Below, in pieces: positions 25,501 to 40,500 of a stretch of 64,000 bases of DNA (position 1 is the first letter of the stretch; each line of letters starts with the position of its first letter). This stretch comes from Microvelia longipes (lineage: Eukaryota > Arthropoda > Insecta > Hemiptera > Veliidae). The translations under genes and the position numbers were made by a program. A model generated the notes under the pieces. That model saw nothing but the letters and a program-made list of their open reading frames with translations. It was not told the origin of the DNA and did not search any database. The stretch spans positions 35,892,314 to 35,956,313 of the forward strand of contig JACMZG010001911.1 in the NCBI GenBank assembly GCA_018340805.1, given 5' to 3'.

Positions 25501-28500
25501 ATTAAAACAGGTAATTTAATACAAGGACCCTATTTTGCTTTCCCATCCCCTACAATAAGAGGGGAAAACACAGTAACACCCTGGTGACAACCACCTTTTT
25601 AATGAAATGACGTTTCACTAAAATAGGGAAAAAATAGTTAGTATATATAGATATATCAAAACTTTCCTTTTTATAACACTGTAGAGGCTAAATAAAATAA
25701 ACTTAAACATTAAGTCCTATGAGCAGAAGAATAGGTAAGATTTTGGACGAAATACAACATAATGTCTCCAAATTATCGTTAAACCTAAGCAATTATAGTT
25801 AAACCTATTAAGGTTAAATAAGCAGGTTTAATGCTTAAACCTGCTTGATTCATGAAGGGCTTTTTAACAATGTATTACTCAACTTATCCCGCATAATTGG
25901 CCCCAATTATAAAAATATTAAGTTAATTAAACAAATCAATTTTACTTATATGTTCTTTTTGTCTAGTATTCAAGAATTTTAAACAATAAAGCTCTCGAAG
26001 CCAGGGCTTGTAGTGAAATAAATGAGAATTTTTCATAATCTCACCCTCCACTGTATCAGTGAGGTGAGTGAAATTAGTGAAGTCCCTAATTTTTTAACAA
26101 TTTTTAGGGGAGGAATTATAAAGGAGCCCGGCAAATTAAGTCCCAAGATGTAAAGGCTCTAAAATCCCCTGTTAAATTAAAAATTTCTGGTGGTCTGCAT
26201 GCCAGGCGAATTTCCTTTAGAATTCGTATTTCTGTGCTTTAGCTTAACTCACTTTTTCTGTGTTCTTTAAAGAATTAAGGTATTAAAACTCAAGGCCAAA
26301 TCAGTGTCGGAGTCTACAATCTTGGTTCAGGTTATTTTCAAGCTTCTTGAATTGAGGATACACGTTTTAAAGCAAGTGCATAAACAATTTATAACCACTA
26401 ATTTTTATAATAATTATTGAAAATGTGATATATAATTAAATATTTAAGTTACCTGCATTGTAACAGGATCAAATACAAAGATATCTCCGAGGTTGGTAGT
26501 ACCCCATAATGATGATACAGATGGCTTGCCCTCCACATTGTGTAATCCACACACCACTAAACACAAAATTTACATAAGAACAGACCAACATTACTGTTAA
26601 CTGTGACACTTATTTCCTAACCCATAAAGTTTATTCTATTGTTACATTCATATTAAAGAAAAAACAAACAGAATATTAAAATTAACAATCTTATAATAAA
26701 TAGTAATGACATTAGGCTTTCTATTGATTGACATGCAACAGTCATGGTCAGACAAGCCTGGACAAGCTAATTGTTGCCATCTGTTTTATAATAAGTAATG
26801 AACTGTAGACATAAAAACAAACCTGCGTCATAATAGGGAGGGGAATTTGGACAAGTTTTATGCAGCTCCAAATCTGCTTCAACAGCCTTGCAGGTGTCTA
26901 CTCTATCAAAAACTTCTAAAATTTTCGTTTTTAGTTTCTCAAAATCATTTAGTAGATCTTTTTGATCCGTAATAAGGTTAGAAAAGTCTTCAGGGAGAGA
27001 GCACAGAAGAATAACTGACATTACTTCATGAGAAATAATTATATTTTTATCTTTGTATTCATAAATTAAACTAGAAAAATCATTAATATAATTTTGAATA
27101 TTATGATCTTTTTCTTTCTTGATTTGTATAAGTTTTTTAATCAATTCAAGTTTAGAAAAATTAATTCTAGAATATTTTTTCTTGAGAGTTTCCCAAGCAT
27201 GAGCGGATTCACAACAACTTTTCACATCTATTAACTCTGACGGATTTATTGATAACAAAATAGTAGCAAGAGCCATTTTATCATTAGTTAACCACTCGAC
27301 TAAATCTGGACTAGAACAAGTTGGTTTTTTAATTGTACCATTAACGTAATACCATAAGTTAGTATGGATAAGCAACATTTTCATTTGAACTGACCAAGTA
27401 TCATAATTGTTTGAATTTAATTTATCAATATGATATAAATTTGAGTCTTTAAATTTTTCATTATAATCACTCATTTTCAACAATTTTCACAAACCAAAAC
27501 TGAAACAGTTTTTACAAATATCACAAGAGAAAAACTGACCACAAATTATGCACTTGATATATAATAATACAAAGATCAAATGAAACAGGGGATAAATACA
27601 ATTAAAAATCAAAAGATAAGATAAGACTGTAAAGTGTCATGTATAAATAATACCAAAAATTTAATCATCTTTGAATTATAAATGATTGTGAAATTTTTGA
27701 AAAATGATAAGATAAAAGTTTTAAAGTGCAAAAAGGGAAAAAACATTGAAAACTAATTTGACCTTTGATTATAGAGAATAGATTTAATATAAACATATTT
27801 TTAAAGTTTTCACAGGGATTATAAAACTATTTAAAACAAATAAGGTTCAAATAAAAAAGAAATCACTTTCAAATGATCATACAAAATTTAGTAAATAATT
27901 TAATATAATACGACCGTCTTTATTTAAAAAATAGTAGTTTCAAAATATCTGAAACAGTTATTTATGCAACAAGAGGTGGAAAAAATTTTACAGCTCAAGT
28001 TAAATTTTCCTCTTAAGGCAAACCCAGAGTAGAAAACTTAATTAGCTCCCTAGGCTTGCCAAGGCAATGTCAATTTACAGTTCGAGTTAATGACACTTTA
28101 TAGAGAATTTACAGAGCAAGGATTATTATATTATAAATGAGTACATAAAAATGGTATACCAGATGTAATCTGAGCAATCCACTCATCTAAGTCAGTATCA
28201 CAGGCAAACTGAAGAATAAGATACTGATCTGAAGTCAAAGTGTGAACAGCAAGCCTTGATATACCAGGTTCACTACAGGAACCAACCCAAATTACTTCCT
28301 CAAGAGAAATTTGATACTGCAATAAATTATAAATATAATTAAAATAAAAGCAAAAATATTTGTGAGTAAGGGAGTGGAAAGGGTAAACTTGCGTCCACCA
28401 AGATTATACAGAAAGATTGTTTAGATAAATCTGCATGACAAGATTTCATTAAAACATGTTTCATTTTTCAGCAAGAAGGAAAAAGAATGTAGAGTAACAA

Positions 28501-31500
28501 CTTTATAATTAGATTAACTAACAACACAGCAAGAAAAAACAACATATTTGAGACAAGGCTTTAACCCAGCAGAGTAAAATTAGAAAAGAAGTTTTATTCA
28601 GTATTACATCAGTGGAATTTTATTTTTTATAATTTTTCGGTGGAAGAATCTTTATACAATAAACTAAATATATTATAGGTTCATATCTAATACCTATACA
28701 ATTCACCTTCATAGATATTGCCATATCTAATTTACCATCACATCTATGCCTCACAAATATGAAATAAACGCCATTTCCTGATGAAAATACACTAAAAGAT
28801 TTAATTATCAGCTGCTCTGTGGTGTACCAAAATGTAATTTCAAGTTAAAGCTTAAAGAAATAAATAAAATTATGAACACACCTTGGTAAGATGTTTAGCA
28901 ATTGATAAAACTATCAGTGTTCCACTCTCAACACAGCCATTTTGATTGCTAACCCATTCTAATTCTACAATACAGTCTTCAAATGATTCATGTCCTGACA
29001 AACTATATCTACATTCTCCACTTTTTAATGATGAACTCCTGAAAATTGGAATAATAATTAAATATAAACATGATATTGATTCTATAATAGGTATGTTTAG
29101 GAATTCTTTTGAATTCAGAAAGCAATCCAAAAATTATAAATCTGTTTTTTAGTTTATTATGGAGTATAATACAAAAATATTAATTAAAAATGTCATTTTT
29201 AATTTGGATAGGAAACCTAGATAAGGAACCCTCAGTATTTGATGTTCTTATAAAGTAGAAAATAACTAATAAAACTATTAAATATTTATCAGAAAAATAA
29301 TAATAACCTTTCAACAGCAAGTTCAATTTTTTCAAAACCAGCTTTACAAGATTGATTTTTCTTTTGAAGATTTTCTAATATTTTACATCTCCAAGGGGAA
29401 AGCTCCATACCACTGCTATACCCGCTATCTGAAAACCTAAAAAAAATGAAGATAATCAAAATCTTACAAACAAATAAAAAGCTAAGTGTATTCTCATGAC
29501 CTTAACACACACACGACATTGTACGTGACATTGTAACAGATCTACCTTCCTGATGGAAGAGAAGAAACAAAATAAGAAAAATAAGTAAGAACTAATAATG
29601 AAATTCTTGATCAATCTAGGATTGAGCAAGCACCTCAGGGATTTATGGGTAGCTGAAAGCAAACACAATGGTTGATCAATGCAAAATTTATTAGAAAAAT
29701 ATAAAAGTAATCTTACAGTTTTCTACATTCAAATTAAAAAAAAAAAAAAAAACAATTAAAACAAAACAAAATGGTGCAGATTATGCAGGTAAAACGGAAT
29801 AATTGGTTATCCAATTGCATAAATTATTTTATAAATTAATCAAATTCATTCGGGAAAAATTTAAAGTAGGGAGTAGCCAGGCCCTTACTCATGGTGTCCT
29901 AACAACTTATCTTTTCTAGGCCTAGCATACATGTAGATGGGCCTCTCTCTTACTCACACCTTATCAATCAAAGGTGAAAACAATAAACGTGATCTTTACA
30001 ACATGCACAAAAAACGCCAATTTTAAGGTCAACATATACATAAAAAGAATTAAGCATCAGTAATGCTTTGCTTTGAAGAAGGAAATATCGTAAAAATATG
30101 GATTTCTCTAAGTATAAGGCAGAGATGAAAAAACACTTTTAGCGAATTTCCTTTGGGAAAAAATTCGCTAATGGGATATTTTAAATTTTTATTCAGAATA
30201 ATACACAATGAAATAAAACATTCAATATAATCTCTAAAATATTAAGGAAAAATATTAAAATAGAAATGCATCCATCTTCTAATCAAAATACATGGCGTTA
30301 AATCTTCATTGTACATCAAACTATCAGCTGATTCAATAGAAATAGCAGGCAACCAATTTTTGAAGAACAAAATACCTACAGAAACTAAGGGACGTCGATA
30401 TATAACCTAGTAGAACTTACTAGTAGAGTCCCTAAATCACATGTGTCTTGATTCCATCATATATTCTTTCACTTGTGCCATGAAGTTCTTGTTAATCACT
30501 AAAAGTATTCATTCATCTTTTCCCTGTGTCAATTATAATAGCTTGTTAATTTTTTTTAAACAAAGTTCTTTATTAATAATAGTATACAAATGTTACTATT
30601 TACTATATATACTTGTAAAAAGATGCCTCCAGCATTAGGCCTGAGCTGCAGGTCGAAAAATGTTTATATTTAGCATATAATTTCAAAAAGTCAAATTTTG
30701 TGCACATTCAAAATAGCAATGTTTAAAAAAATATTAAAGATGATAAAAACATGAAGAATTTCTGCTTTATAAAAACTTAACTGAAAGGTGCATTCATTTT
30801 TAAATTAGCACACGCTTCCATAAGTATTTTTTGGAATTGTTGGTAAGAATTTAGGTTCAGTTGATTAAAAAGTTTCCTTTAGTGTAACTGTCTATTCATA
30901 TATTTTTTGAGTTTTTATCATTCATTTTACTGATAAAAAAACACTGGTGCATAATTTTTACTAAGTACAAATGGACAAAATGTTTTGTAACAAACAATAG
31001 GAATATTTATACGCGGCCATCAAATGTTAAAGATAAATATATAAGTGAACAGTTTAAGCATTAAAATCAATCTATAAAATACATAATCATTTATAATAAA
31101 TAATAATAATAAAATAAGATACAAGATTTGTTATGAATATAGGAGGAAATGGAAAAGGAAAGATGTTCTGTTATTTTGGGGTTCAAGAATATTTAATCAA
31201 GGTTAGGTTTAAGAACTCGTTAAGGGTATTTACTTCAGGTAGACTAACCTTATTCCTCCCACTTTTACAAAAAATATTTCTATCTCCAGATAAAATATAA
31301 TCTGAAGTTTATTTCCTAGTTTTTAGGGAGTAAATTTTTTTTAGCCTCAAGGCATGCTTTTACTTGAGTAAAAAGTAAAATTTACTTTTTACTCAGTTTG
31401 TACTGATAAGAAATTCATTTTTGGAGTAAAAGCTTTCAAGACATACAAGTCATCAGTCAAATCTGAATGAAATGCCGCCTACAGTGTATCGTTAAGTTTA

Positions 31501-34500
31501 AAAATCCCCAAGGTCATAAGCATTTTGGGGATCGACCAATCAGAGAAGCCGCAGCCAACCCCTCTCTTGAAAGAGAAAAAAAATTCCCTACTCCCATAAC
31601 CCCTGTAGGGAAATAACCTCCTTCCAGCATTCGTTCACTTCGTTTGTGGTTCTTCTTGTGTTATTATTTCCCTTCACAATTCATTTTTTTCCACATTTGC
31701 ATACTTCCTAAATAATAAAACTACACAAAAGAAATGTAGAAACATCGCCAAGAAAACACGGGTAACATAACCTGATTTGTTTACAAAGTTTTTTCTCCGC
31801 TGCCTTTTTGTAGGGATTTTTTTTTTTAGAATCGGTGGTGCCTAAACTGAGCTGTCAAGATTTTTAAAGTTGTCGATACACTGTAGAACTCTTTTGATTA
31901 TGAAAAGTGTTATTTTTTGCAGAAGGTTGCTGCAACCATACCTTTATTATAATAATAAGAGGGAGAATTAATTACCAGTTAGGAAGGTGGTTGGGGTCCA
32001 CTTCCAAGGCTCCAGCTTCTATGCAAGACCAAATAGTAACAACTTGTTTCCAGTCTGGCTCGCATACTGATTCTCTTTCTCTGAATACTTCACTCTCAGC
32101 ATCTACAGTCTTGAAACAAAAAGATTTCCCAATAACAATAGAATGAAACATATGAAATATTAATGGGATAAACACTAGAGTGAAACGTTAATGGGATGAA
32201 CAATAGAATGAAACATATGAAATGTTATGGATGAACAATAGAATGAAGCATATGAAATGTTAATGGGATGAACAATAGAATGTAACATATGAAATGTTAA
32301 TGGGAATGAAACAATAGAAGAAACATATGAAATGTTAATGGATGAACAATAGAATGAAACATATGAAATGTTAATGGGATGAACAATAGAATGAAACATA
32401 TGAAATGTTAATGGGATGAACAATAGAATGAAACATATGAAATGTTAATGGGATGAACAATAGAATGAAACATATGAAATGTTAATGGAATGAAACAGAT
32501 TACATATTAATGACATTAATGTAATAACTTAGAGGGACTTCAATTAAAGTAAAAGAAGCTTGGCAATGAAAACATTAAACAAGGAAGTAACAGTGATAAT
32601 CTAATTTACAGTTGAGCTTACACAAGAACCTAATCTCTTATCTGGAAAGCCTATTCTATGATGAATGGGACCATAATTATTTTAATTTCATGTATTATGA
32701 GCATTAATAAATGATTTACTAGATTTACATCATTGAGTCAGGTCATGTTTTATGAATATTGCAGTTATACTGAACCCACAGAGTATAGATAAATTACTCA
32801 GTGATTGAACCAATATAATTTCTAAAAAGATGTTACCATACATTACAGCTTCATTGAAAAATTGAATAATTTCATTCTGGAGAAGTAAGTTTATGCTAGA
32901 TAGATATTTTTCTAGTTTTGAATTAGAATAATGTATTTTAAATGTAATTTAAAAAAATTGGTTATGGGGAACCTCCATACCACATTAGATTTGCAACGCT
33001 TACCCTGACTACTTCAGACTCAATTCTCCGGTATTAATATTCTTGATTTTTATATTCTCAGAATATAAAAATCACCAAATTTATACAGCTAAACTCACTT
33101 CCTCAAATAGTAAATACATTTCTTTTGTTTCAAAGAATCACCTATCCAGGCACTGACCTCATTTGATGCTGCTAGACTTTTATAATCCAACAAAAACAGT
33201 GGATATACTTGCCTTATTGAAACAAAACTTAGCATACTCATTTATAACATAAATGAATATCCTTGAACCAAATTTCAATTCAATTGGATTAATAAATCAT
33301 AATTAATAAAAATTACATAGTAAAACGTTCAAGATTTTACGGAATATTTAAGTTTAAGTTTTATGGAATATTCATTATTTTTAAACAAAAATAAAAAGGT
33401 TTACTCACTAGAGGATTAGTGTCAGGGTTTGCTTCCAAGCCTAAAACTGAACCCACACTTCTTACTGGACTCCATGCTGTAAGTTTTCTTCTAGTATCAG
33501 TCTCTTCCTTTATACTATAAACCAACATTAATTTAAACAATTTGTTTATAATTTGTTTTGACACACACATTTACAATTTTGCAGAGTCTATGAAAATAGC
33601 ATAATGTTAATAGTATATTTAAGAATTTAACTTGTTCTAACTCACTTTCATTTCTAGTGGTAAATAATATATCTTACATTGACAACATGCAAAAGCTAGT
33701 GATTAAATTGGCTTAAGATATACCACCCCCAAATTCATTTCCGACGGACTTGTCATAAGTCAGCAATGTTATGATAAGTCCGTGTTTCTTTTTCTCATGT
33801 TTCTTTACTTCTAAAATTGAGGTTTCAGCATAACTTTGTTTAAATCGAAAGAATAATAAGACACATCGCTAAAGTAATACATAAATCAAGTAAGGAAACT
33901 CTTATAATAACCTGTGTAAAAAATTCAGACATGCGTGATCAGCTGATAGCAGGCTCAAAAAATAAAAAAATGGCTAAAAGTGGAATAACTGTTCATGACC
34001 CTTTTAGGATTTAGAGTTTTTAATTAATTTTATTGGCAACACTGATAACATTAGGTGAGTTTTACTTTTTATCGTGTTTTTGTAATTTAATATATACAAG
34101 CTAATTTAGTGATTTTGTATTAAATTCTGTGAAATAATTGTTACAATAAATTAGTTAAAGAAAAAAGAGAAACTATAGTAAAGGTAAATCACATGTTTTA
34201 TTAAGATTTTGAAGAACATACAGATGACAGTGTAATGCCTTAAATATCACTTGAAATTACGATTGCTTTAATTATATTTAAAAATTTTAGGCTAAAGTAT
34301 TTAAATTACTAATTAAAATTACTATTTGAATGGAGGAAACAAACATCACTTGGAAAATTGTACTAAGTTAAGAAGTGCACACAAAAAAAAGTTTAATTAG
34401 CTACTCATTTAAGGTAATTTAAACAAACTTAGTATTTAAAGATTCGCACTTAAACCTTTATCGGATGTGAAGAGATGTATTCCTTACACATATTACTAAC

Positions 34501-37500
34501 ATTTTATACTAAAATGTACAAAGAAATTCAGTAAAAACAAAAATGTTAAGAACTGTAAATAATTTTATTTACATTTATAAGGGTAAAACGAGATAGCTGC
34601 ACCCATAGGTGGACAAAATATGAACTACATTTCAGGTCTGGCAGAAATCATATTTGTTTCCCTACTTGGTTTATATATTACTTTACACATCACCAAGTAA
34701 TATCTTGTAAGATAAGTTTTAAAAATTTGAGTAACGAATAAACCAAATTTTAAGTATTTCTGATGAAAATTGTGGCAGTAGTTTGGGAAATTAATTAGAT
34801 TCTCTCTAAAACTAAAATACAAAGATTGAGAAGTTAAAACATCATTTTGTTTATAATATAATATAATACAACACAATATAATAAATTATATTCATACTAG
34901 ATTATAAGATATGATAACAAGGTTGATTCTACCAGGTCAATTCAGGGAATAAACAATAGGTATATTCAAAAATAAAATGCTGTATTTAGACTCAAGGAGG
35001 CTTTTCTCTTATTGGCAGTATTCCCCCTGTTTACTTGGAACAATCAAACAAGGAATAGAGAATATTATCCAAGACTTTTCAGGGAAAATAAATTCTTAAA
35101 CTTAACTTTGTAAACTTTACGAATTATGAAAACCCTAAAGCTCATTTTATCTAATTGTTACAAATAATAGAATAGATATACAACAAAATTGTAATCATTA
35201 CTTTAAAAATTTATATTAAAAATGTTCTAGAATGTTCTTACTTATTACAGAGAGCTGGTTCTTCGATAAAACCTTGATTAGATGGTAGACTAGATGGATG
35301 AGTAGCCCTGTTCCAAACAGGCTGCACATTTAGAGATGTTGGGGCAGACCGGGATGCTTCGTAATCTAGAGAGTTCATCATGAAATCTTCCTATTTAAAC
35401 AAAACATAATAACAATATTATTTTGCTAGTAAACAAACTAATACTAAAGGAGTGTTGACAATATCAATACCTCAATTTTCTTTAAAAATTACAAAACAAT
35501 CTTAATGTAGTATGGTTGTACCAATAACAAGAAAATACCAGGAAAATTCTTATTAGCATTAACAGTTAATTTACTATCTGAGAACATCCGTTATTTGTCC
35601 TAAGAATAATAAATTAAACTAATTGATATTGCAGTGTGTCTTCTAATTCACTTTGCTCATCCTCATTCCCAACCTCCCTAGATGCTACTAAAAATAGTGG
35701 TCCAAAAAAGCAAGACATATACTTGCCAAAATTTAAACTCGATTGGATATTTTTTAAAAAATTGTTAACTATTTAAAAAACTTAAACAGGACATTTGGTA
35801 AAAATCAAACTAATACTGGTAATGAGATGAAAATTAGCACATTTATTGGTCTCATGTAGAACTAAATGCAAGCCAAATTTAAGATTAATCAGATCATTTT
35901 GATGAGTTTAATGAATTTCGACTTATCTTTGAGTCATTAACAAAGGTTTAATGAATAATTATTGAAGGTTTTTCCAGAAAAAAAATCTGGAGAGCTAAAA
36001 CTAAAATTTGATTTTTGTGCCAAGTTTTAACTTTCTATGGCATAAACACACTGGGACCTGAGACACACACATACAACAGACAGACAACTTGGCGAAACCA
36101 CTAAGTAGGTCTTATAACACTTGAAACAGATAAGTTAGGAGAAATCTGTTTTGGATTTTTAGTGCAAAATACTTTTTCTTTATACCTGTGGGTATAAATG
36201 AGTTTAAGTAAAAAAAAGAACATCTTACAATAGACTGATTTGTCTGTAGACTAGCTATGCTGGAAGCTCTGCTATCTTGAACAGGGGTTTCTATAAGTTT
36301 CCACCGTTTTCCTGCTAACTCACCATCCCCCATCCCAACCCTAATGTACAGATTTCTGTCTTCAGATCCAACACCAAATATCTGTGAAACAAAGTTTGAT
36401 GGTTACTATCTTTCAAGTTATGTTATAATAAGTAAAGAGTGTTATGTTATATAAATATCTGTAATGACAGAAAAGTACTATTAAGTTTGCATAATACTTA
36501 TCTTACACTATGTTTAAATGAATTTATAGACAGTTATACTTTAATTTTTATGGCATTTAATTTGACACACAAACCTGATCATTAGGTGAAATGGAGATAG
36601 ACGCCATAAAACCAACCATATGAACCCATCCAGTGCCTAGTGGAGTTTCTAATGTACCCTTCCTAAACCATAAAGACAGGTCTTCTCCAAGTGCCCAGAC
36701 TGCATCAGTTCCAACACAAACCTGGGATAGTTTTACATCACTTAGTGGCTGCTCAATATCCTGCCAACTTTCACCTGAAAATAGACCGGTAATCATGAGA
36801 CCTACACCACTTAATTTTTTTTTTTAAGTTACCAATAACAGTGTGAATAGTGAATCTCAGTACTGCTCCCTAAAACTTAGGAGACACTCTGCCCAATGCA
36901 TGAATTGGACGAACAAGTTTATGAATACAATTGTTTAGCATAACAAGGAGATATCTTTAAATAAAATGTTAACTATTGGAGGAAGTATAAGTATGATGGA
37001 ACATTTGTTTTGGTCTTATAAAGATATGACGGATTAATAATTTTTAATAATCTCAGTACTTCAGGTCGCCTGGTACTGCAGTTAAAATCTACTTGGGAGG
37101 ATGAATATACCAGGTACCAAGATAATAACAAAGAGCCAAATAAATCACCTAGAATGTCATCAAGCCACTTAAACTGGATAATACAGGTAAAATTAAGGTT
37201 TTCATTTTTAGGATCAACAACTTTGGCTATATACACAAAAAGATGTTCGAAAGTAAAAAAAAAAATACAATAAAACAATAATAAATGGATACAAAACTCC
37301 CTATATTATCAGAAATAAGACAAGCAAACACCCTTTACACATCTTTAAAATCTATATTCTCAATAAAGCCTTATTATTTAGTAAGGATTTAATTAATACA
37401 AATTTCTCAATGAGTTTTTTTCATGCAGATTTTTCAAGTAGCCAGTATAATTCTTGTCAAGGCAGGTATCATTATCATCTAGTCAAGAGTATATAAAAAT

Positions 37501-40500
37501 ATATCCAACATTCGATTTCATTTGACTTAAGAAGTTCATTAATTTAAAACTTAATCAATCAATTGATTTATAACACATTTCTTGGCAGTTTACAAACAAA
37601 ATTTGGAGGTGGAATAGTAAATGTTTCAAAAGTGACTTTAGCCAATAATAATATAGCTTGAGTAGTCCACAATATAATTTACAGGGATCGTAATGTTTAT
37701 TACCAGTTGGTTGAGCAGGAGTAACTCCGATTCTGACTAAAACTCCTCCAGTAGATGTCACTGCCCAAACTCTGTCACTCGATCCAGCCCATATTCTCTT
37801 AATTTCAACACCGTTGGGCACTGGGATTTCATTCCACTTAGTACCTTCAGGACACATTATAGATACACCTTTTCTCCACATTACCTGCAGGATACAACAA
37901 AAGAATTAATTAAAAATATTCATTAAATGTCAGAACTAAAATATAAGTTACTGTAGGGTGAAGCAAGGTAATAAAGAGATCTAAAAAATAAAGCCATATT
38001 TATTGCTATAACATTAAAGTATTTAACTTACAAGGTTAGTTCCATAAATTTTTATCATAGCAGTATATTACAAGCAAACCAATGCTTTAAAAACTGCCAG
38101 GAAGTAAAATAGGTATTTTCTAGCAAAGCAAAAAAAGTAGTTGTGTAACTAGGCTTCTTCTGTAGACACTCTACAGCCATTATTAACTAAAAATTATACT
38201 GCACAACATATTAACTAAGATTTTGAAATCCAAGTAAAGGAAAAAATTGTTTTGTTGTTTTGGGACCCCCAATATCTCTATAATTCTCACGAAAAAAATA
38301 TACTCAACAATAAATAAATACAACAAATCTTGAAATCAAAGAATTTACATGATTATTTCAACACTAATTCAGTCAGACAACAGATCAATAAAATAATTGA
38401 AACCAACCCTTCCATGTACAGTTACAGCCCAAACTTGAAGAGCACCAGGAGCACCACCTGTCATATTTTGCCCTCCAACACTCACATCTTTAAATGGTTC
38501 CTAAAATCATAAATTAAACATAATACCTAAATAACACTTAAGTTCTATCTTGTTAAACACAAATACATTTATTATAAAAAGATCACAAAATAATAGTTTA
38601 CAGAGATAATTAGTTACATTGATCATCCATGATCACAGGGTTTATTTTATAGATACAAATAACGGACTAAAAAGTAACTTACTTGGGTAGGATCAGAGTG
38701 AAGAGGGGCAATAGAACACCACGAATTCATGGCAATGTATTTTCTATACCTAATCCATTTTCTTCTACGAACACAAGATGACCATTTTTTAGAAGAACAG
38801 TAAGTAGCAGGGAAATCCACAGCATAAGTCCAACCCTACAAAAAGTAAAATGTAACAAGCAACTAACAAATACCTGGAAATAAATACTCCATTAGAATTT
38901 AAATTTATAAGGTATATAATAAATATAACACTGCTATACCTGAGGCAGGCAACTATAGTTACTGTGAAGAGTTAATTTCAAGCAAGGAACTTATAAAAAG
39001 GGAAGGAACATATCAGGTCTTCCCAATGTGAAAAAGTGTTGCCAACCTCCACTTCTACACCAGGTTATAAACATGTAGAGTAAAATTTTAGTTCCTTTTT
39101 ATTGTGTAGCAGGTAATTGTACATATTTAATGTCATTCTTATCTTGTTTGAAATAATCAAATTATGAATCTTAAGAAATTAAAAATTACTAGAGCTAATT
39201 TCTGTCGACATTAAGTGTGTTAGACCTTAAACGTGAAAACACAAACTTTTTACACTTCTCCACGTAAACTCTACATGGAACAAGTTGTCCCATGCCTATC
39301 TATTTTCTTTAAAAACAGTGGCAACACTTTTTTGGCTTTAAGCTTCCACTGTGATTTTACCCACGAAGCATAAGTTATTTTTTGGAGGGAAAGATAAAAA
39401 AAAGCAAAATAAATCTACTAGCAACGTTTTTATACCCAGCTGAATCAAAAACATTTTTTTTCGAAAAATCCTTTTTTATGGTGGATAAAATAATAGTTAA
39501 ACCTTGTGACTATTAAACTTCTATATTCATAATAGAATTACAAGATTAATCTTTAGGAAAATAATACAATTCTACTCTAGACAAATTAAATCAATCTTAC
39601 ATCATGATCTAAAGGTTCATTATCTAACACAGTTTCAATTTTCCAATCACTCTCCCATTTCCAAGCCATAGAAGGGACTCTAATTTTGTCTTTTCTTCTT
39701 TCAGTTAAACCATCTTCACTAGAAAAAGCGTATCTATCTGTTGGCAGTAATCGGTTTGAAAATCCTTCTACAGGTAACCATCTCTGAAAAAAAAAAATAA
39801 CATGAAATACTGAAGGCTAAGATAAAAAGTATCTAATTTGTCACAGAAGCTAACCCCCAAAAGTTTTTATTGGTTAACAAAATAAGACAATTCTGTTGGC
39901 ATATTTGGGAGCACAAAATAAAATTAATTATGATAGAATAAGAGGCAGTTTTTATCCAACATCAACTCTCGTATTTTATGACATCATAAAAAACTATTAA
40001 TGAGGATCATGATTAACACATATTCACCTGATTCTCATATGCTTCCTCCTTAACTCTGATTGCAGTGTCAAGACCATGAACATGCAAATATACTTGTCTA
40101 TCACTGCCAATAGCCCATAGGTAATGTGGAACTGCAGATAGATGCTTGAATTCTATGCCTACAAATTGATAAATACAGATGAGACAATAAGAAATAAACT
40201 GCACTTAAAATATGTACTTAAAGAAGGAGATAAATAAATAAATAATTTTAAAAAAATTATTAATTTTTAAATTGACTGTTATTACTTAACAGTCAATGAT
40301 ACAAAAGTATTTTTTTCTGATTGAACAAGTAATTTTTAGTTATAGTATGACACACAGTTATAATCAATTGACAGCATGGGAAATAATGAGGCAATACACA
40401 CAAACATAGAGGCAATACAATGTCTAGTTTTAAAGTGACTAACTAACAACCATATCATAATAATCAATGCCACACCTTTTATAATAACATTTTATAGTGG

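Noticed and set aside
32125..32500. CRISPR-like array of about ten units
   Set aside because: Units are contiguous with no unique spacers and the DNA is eukaryotic; this is a minisatellite.
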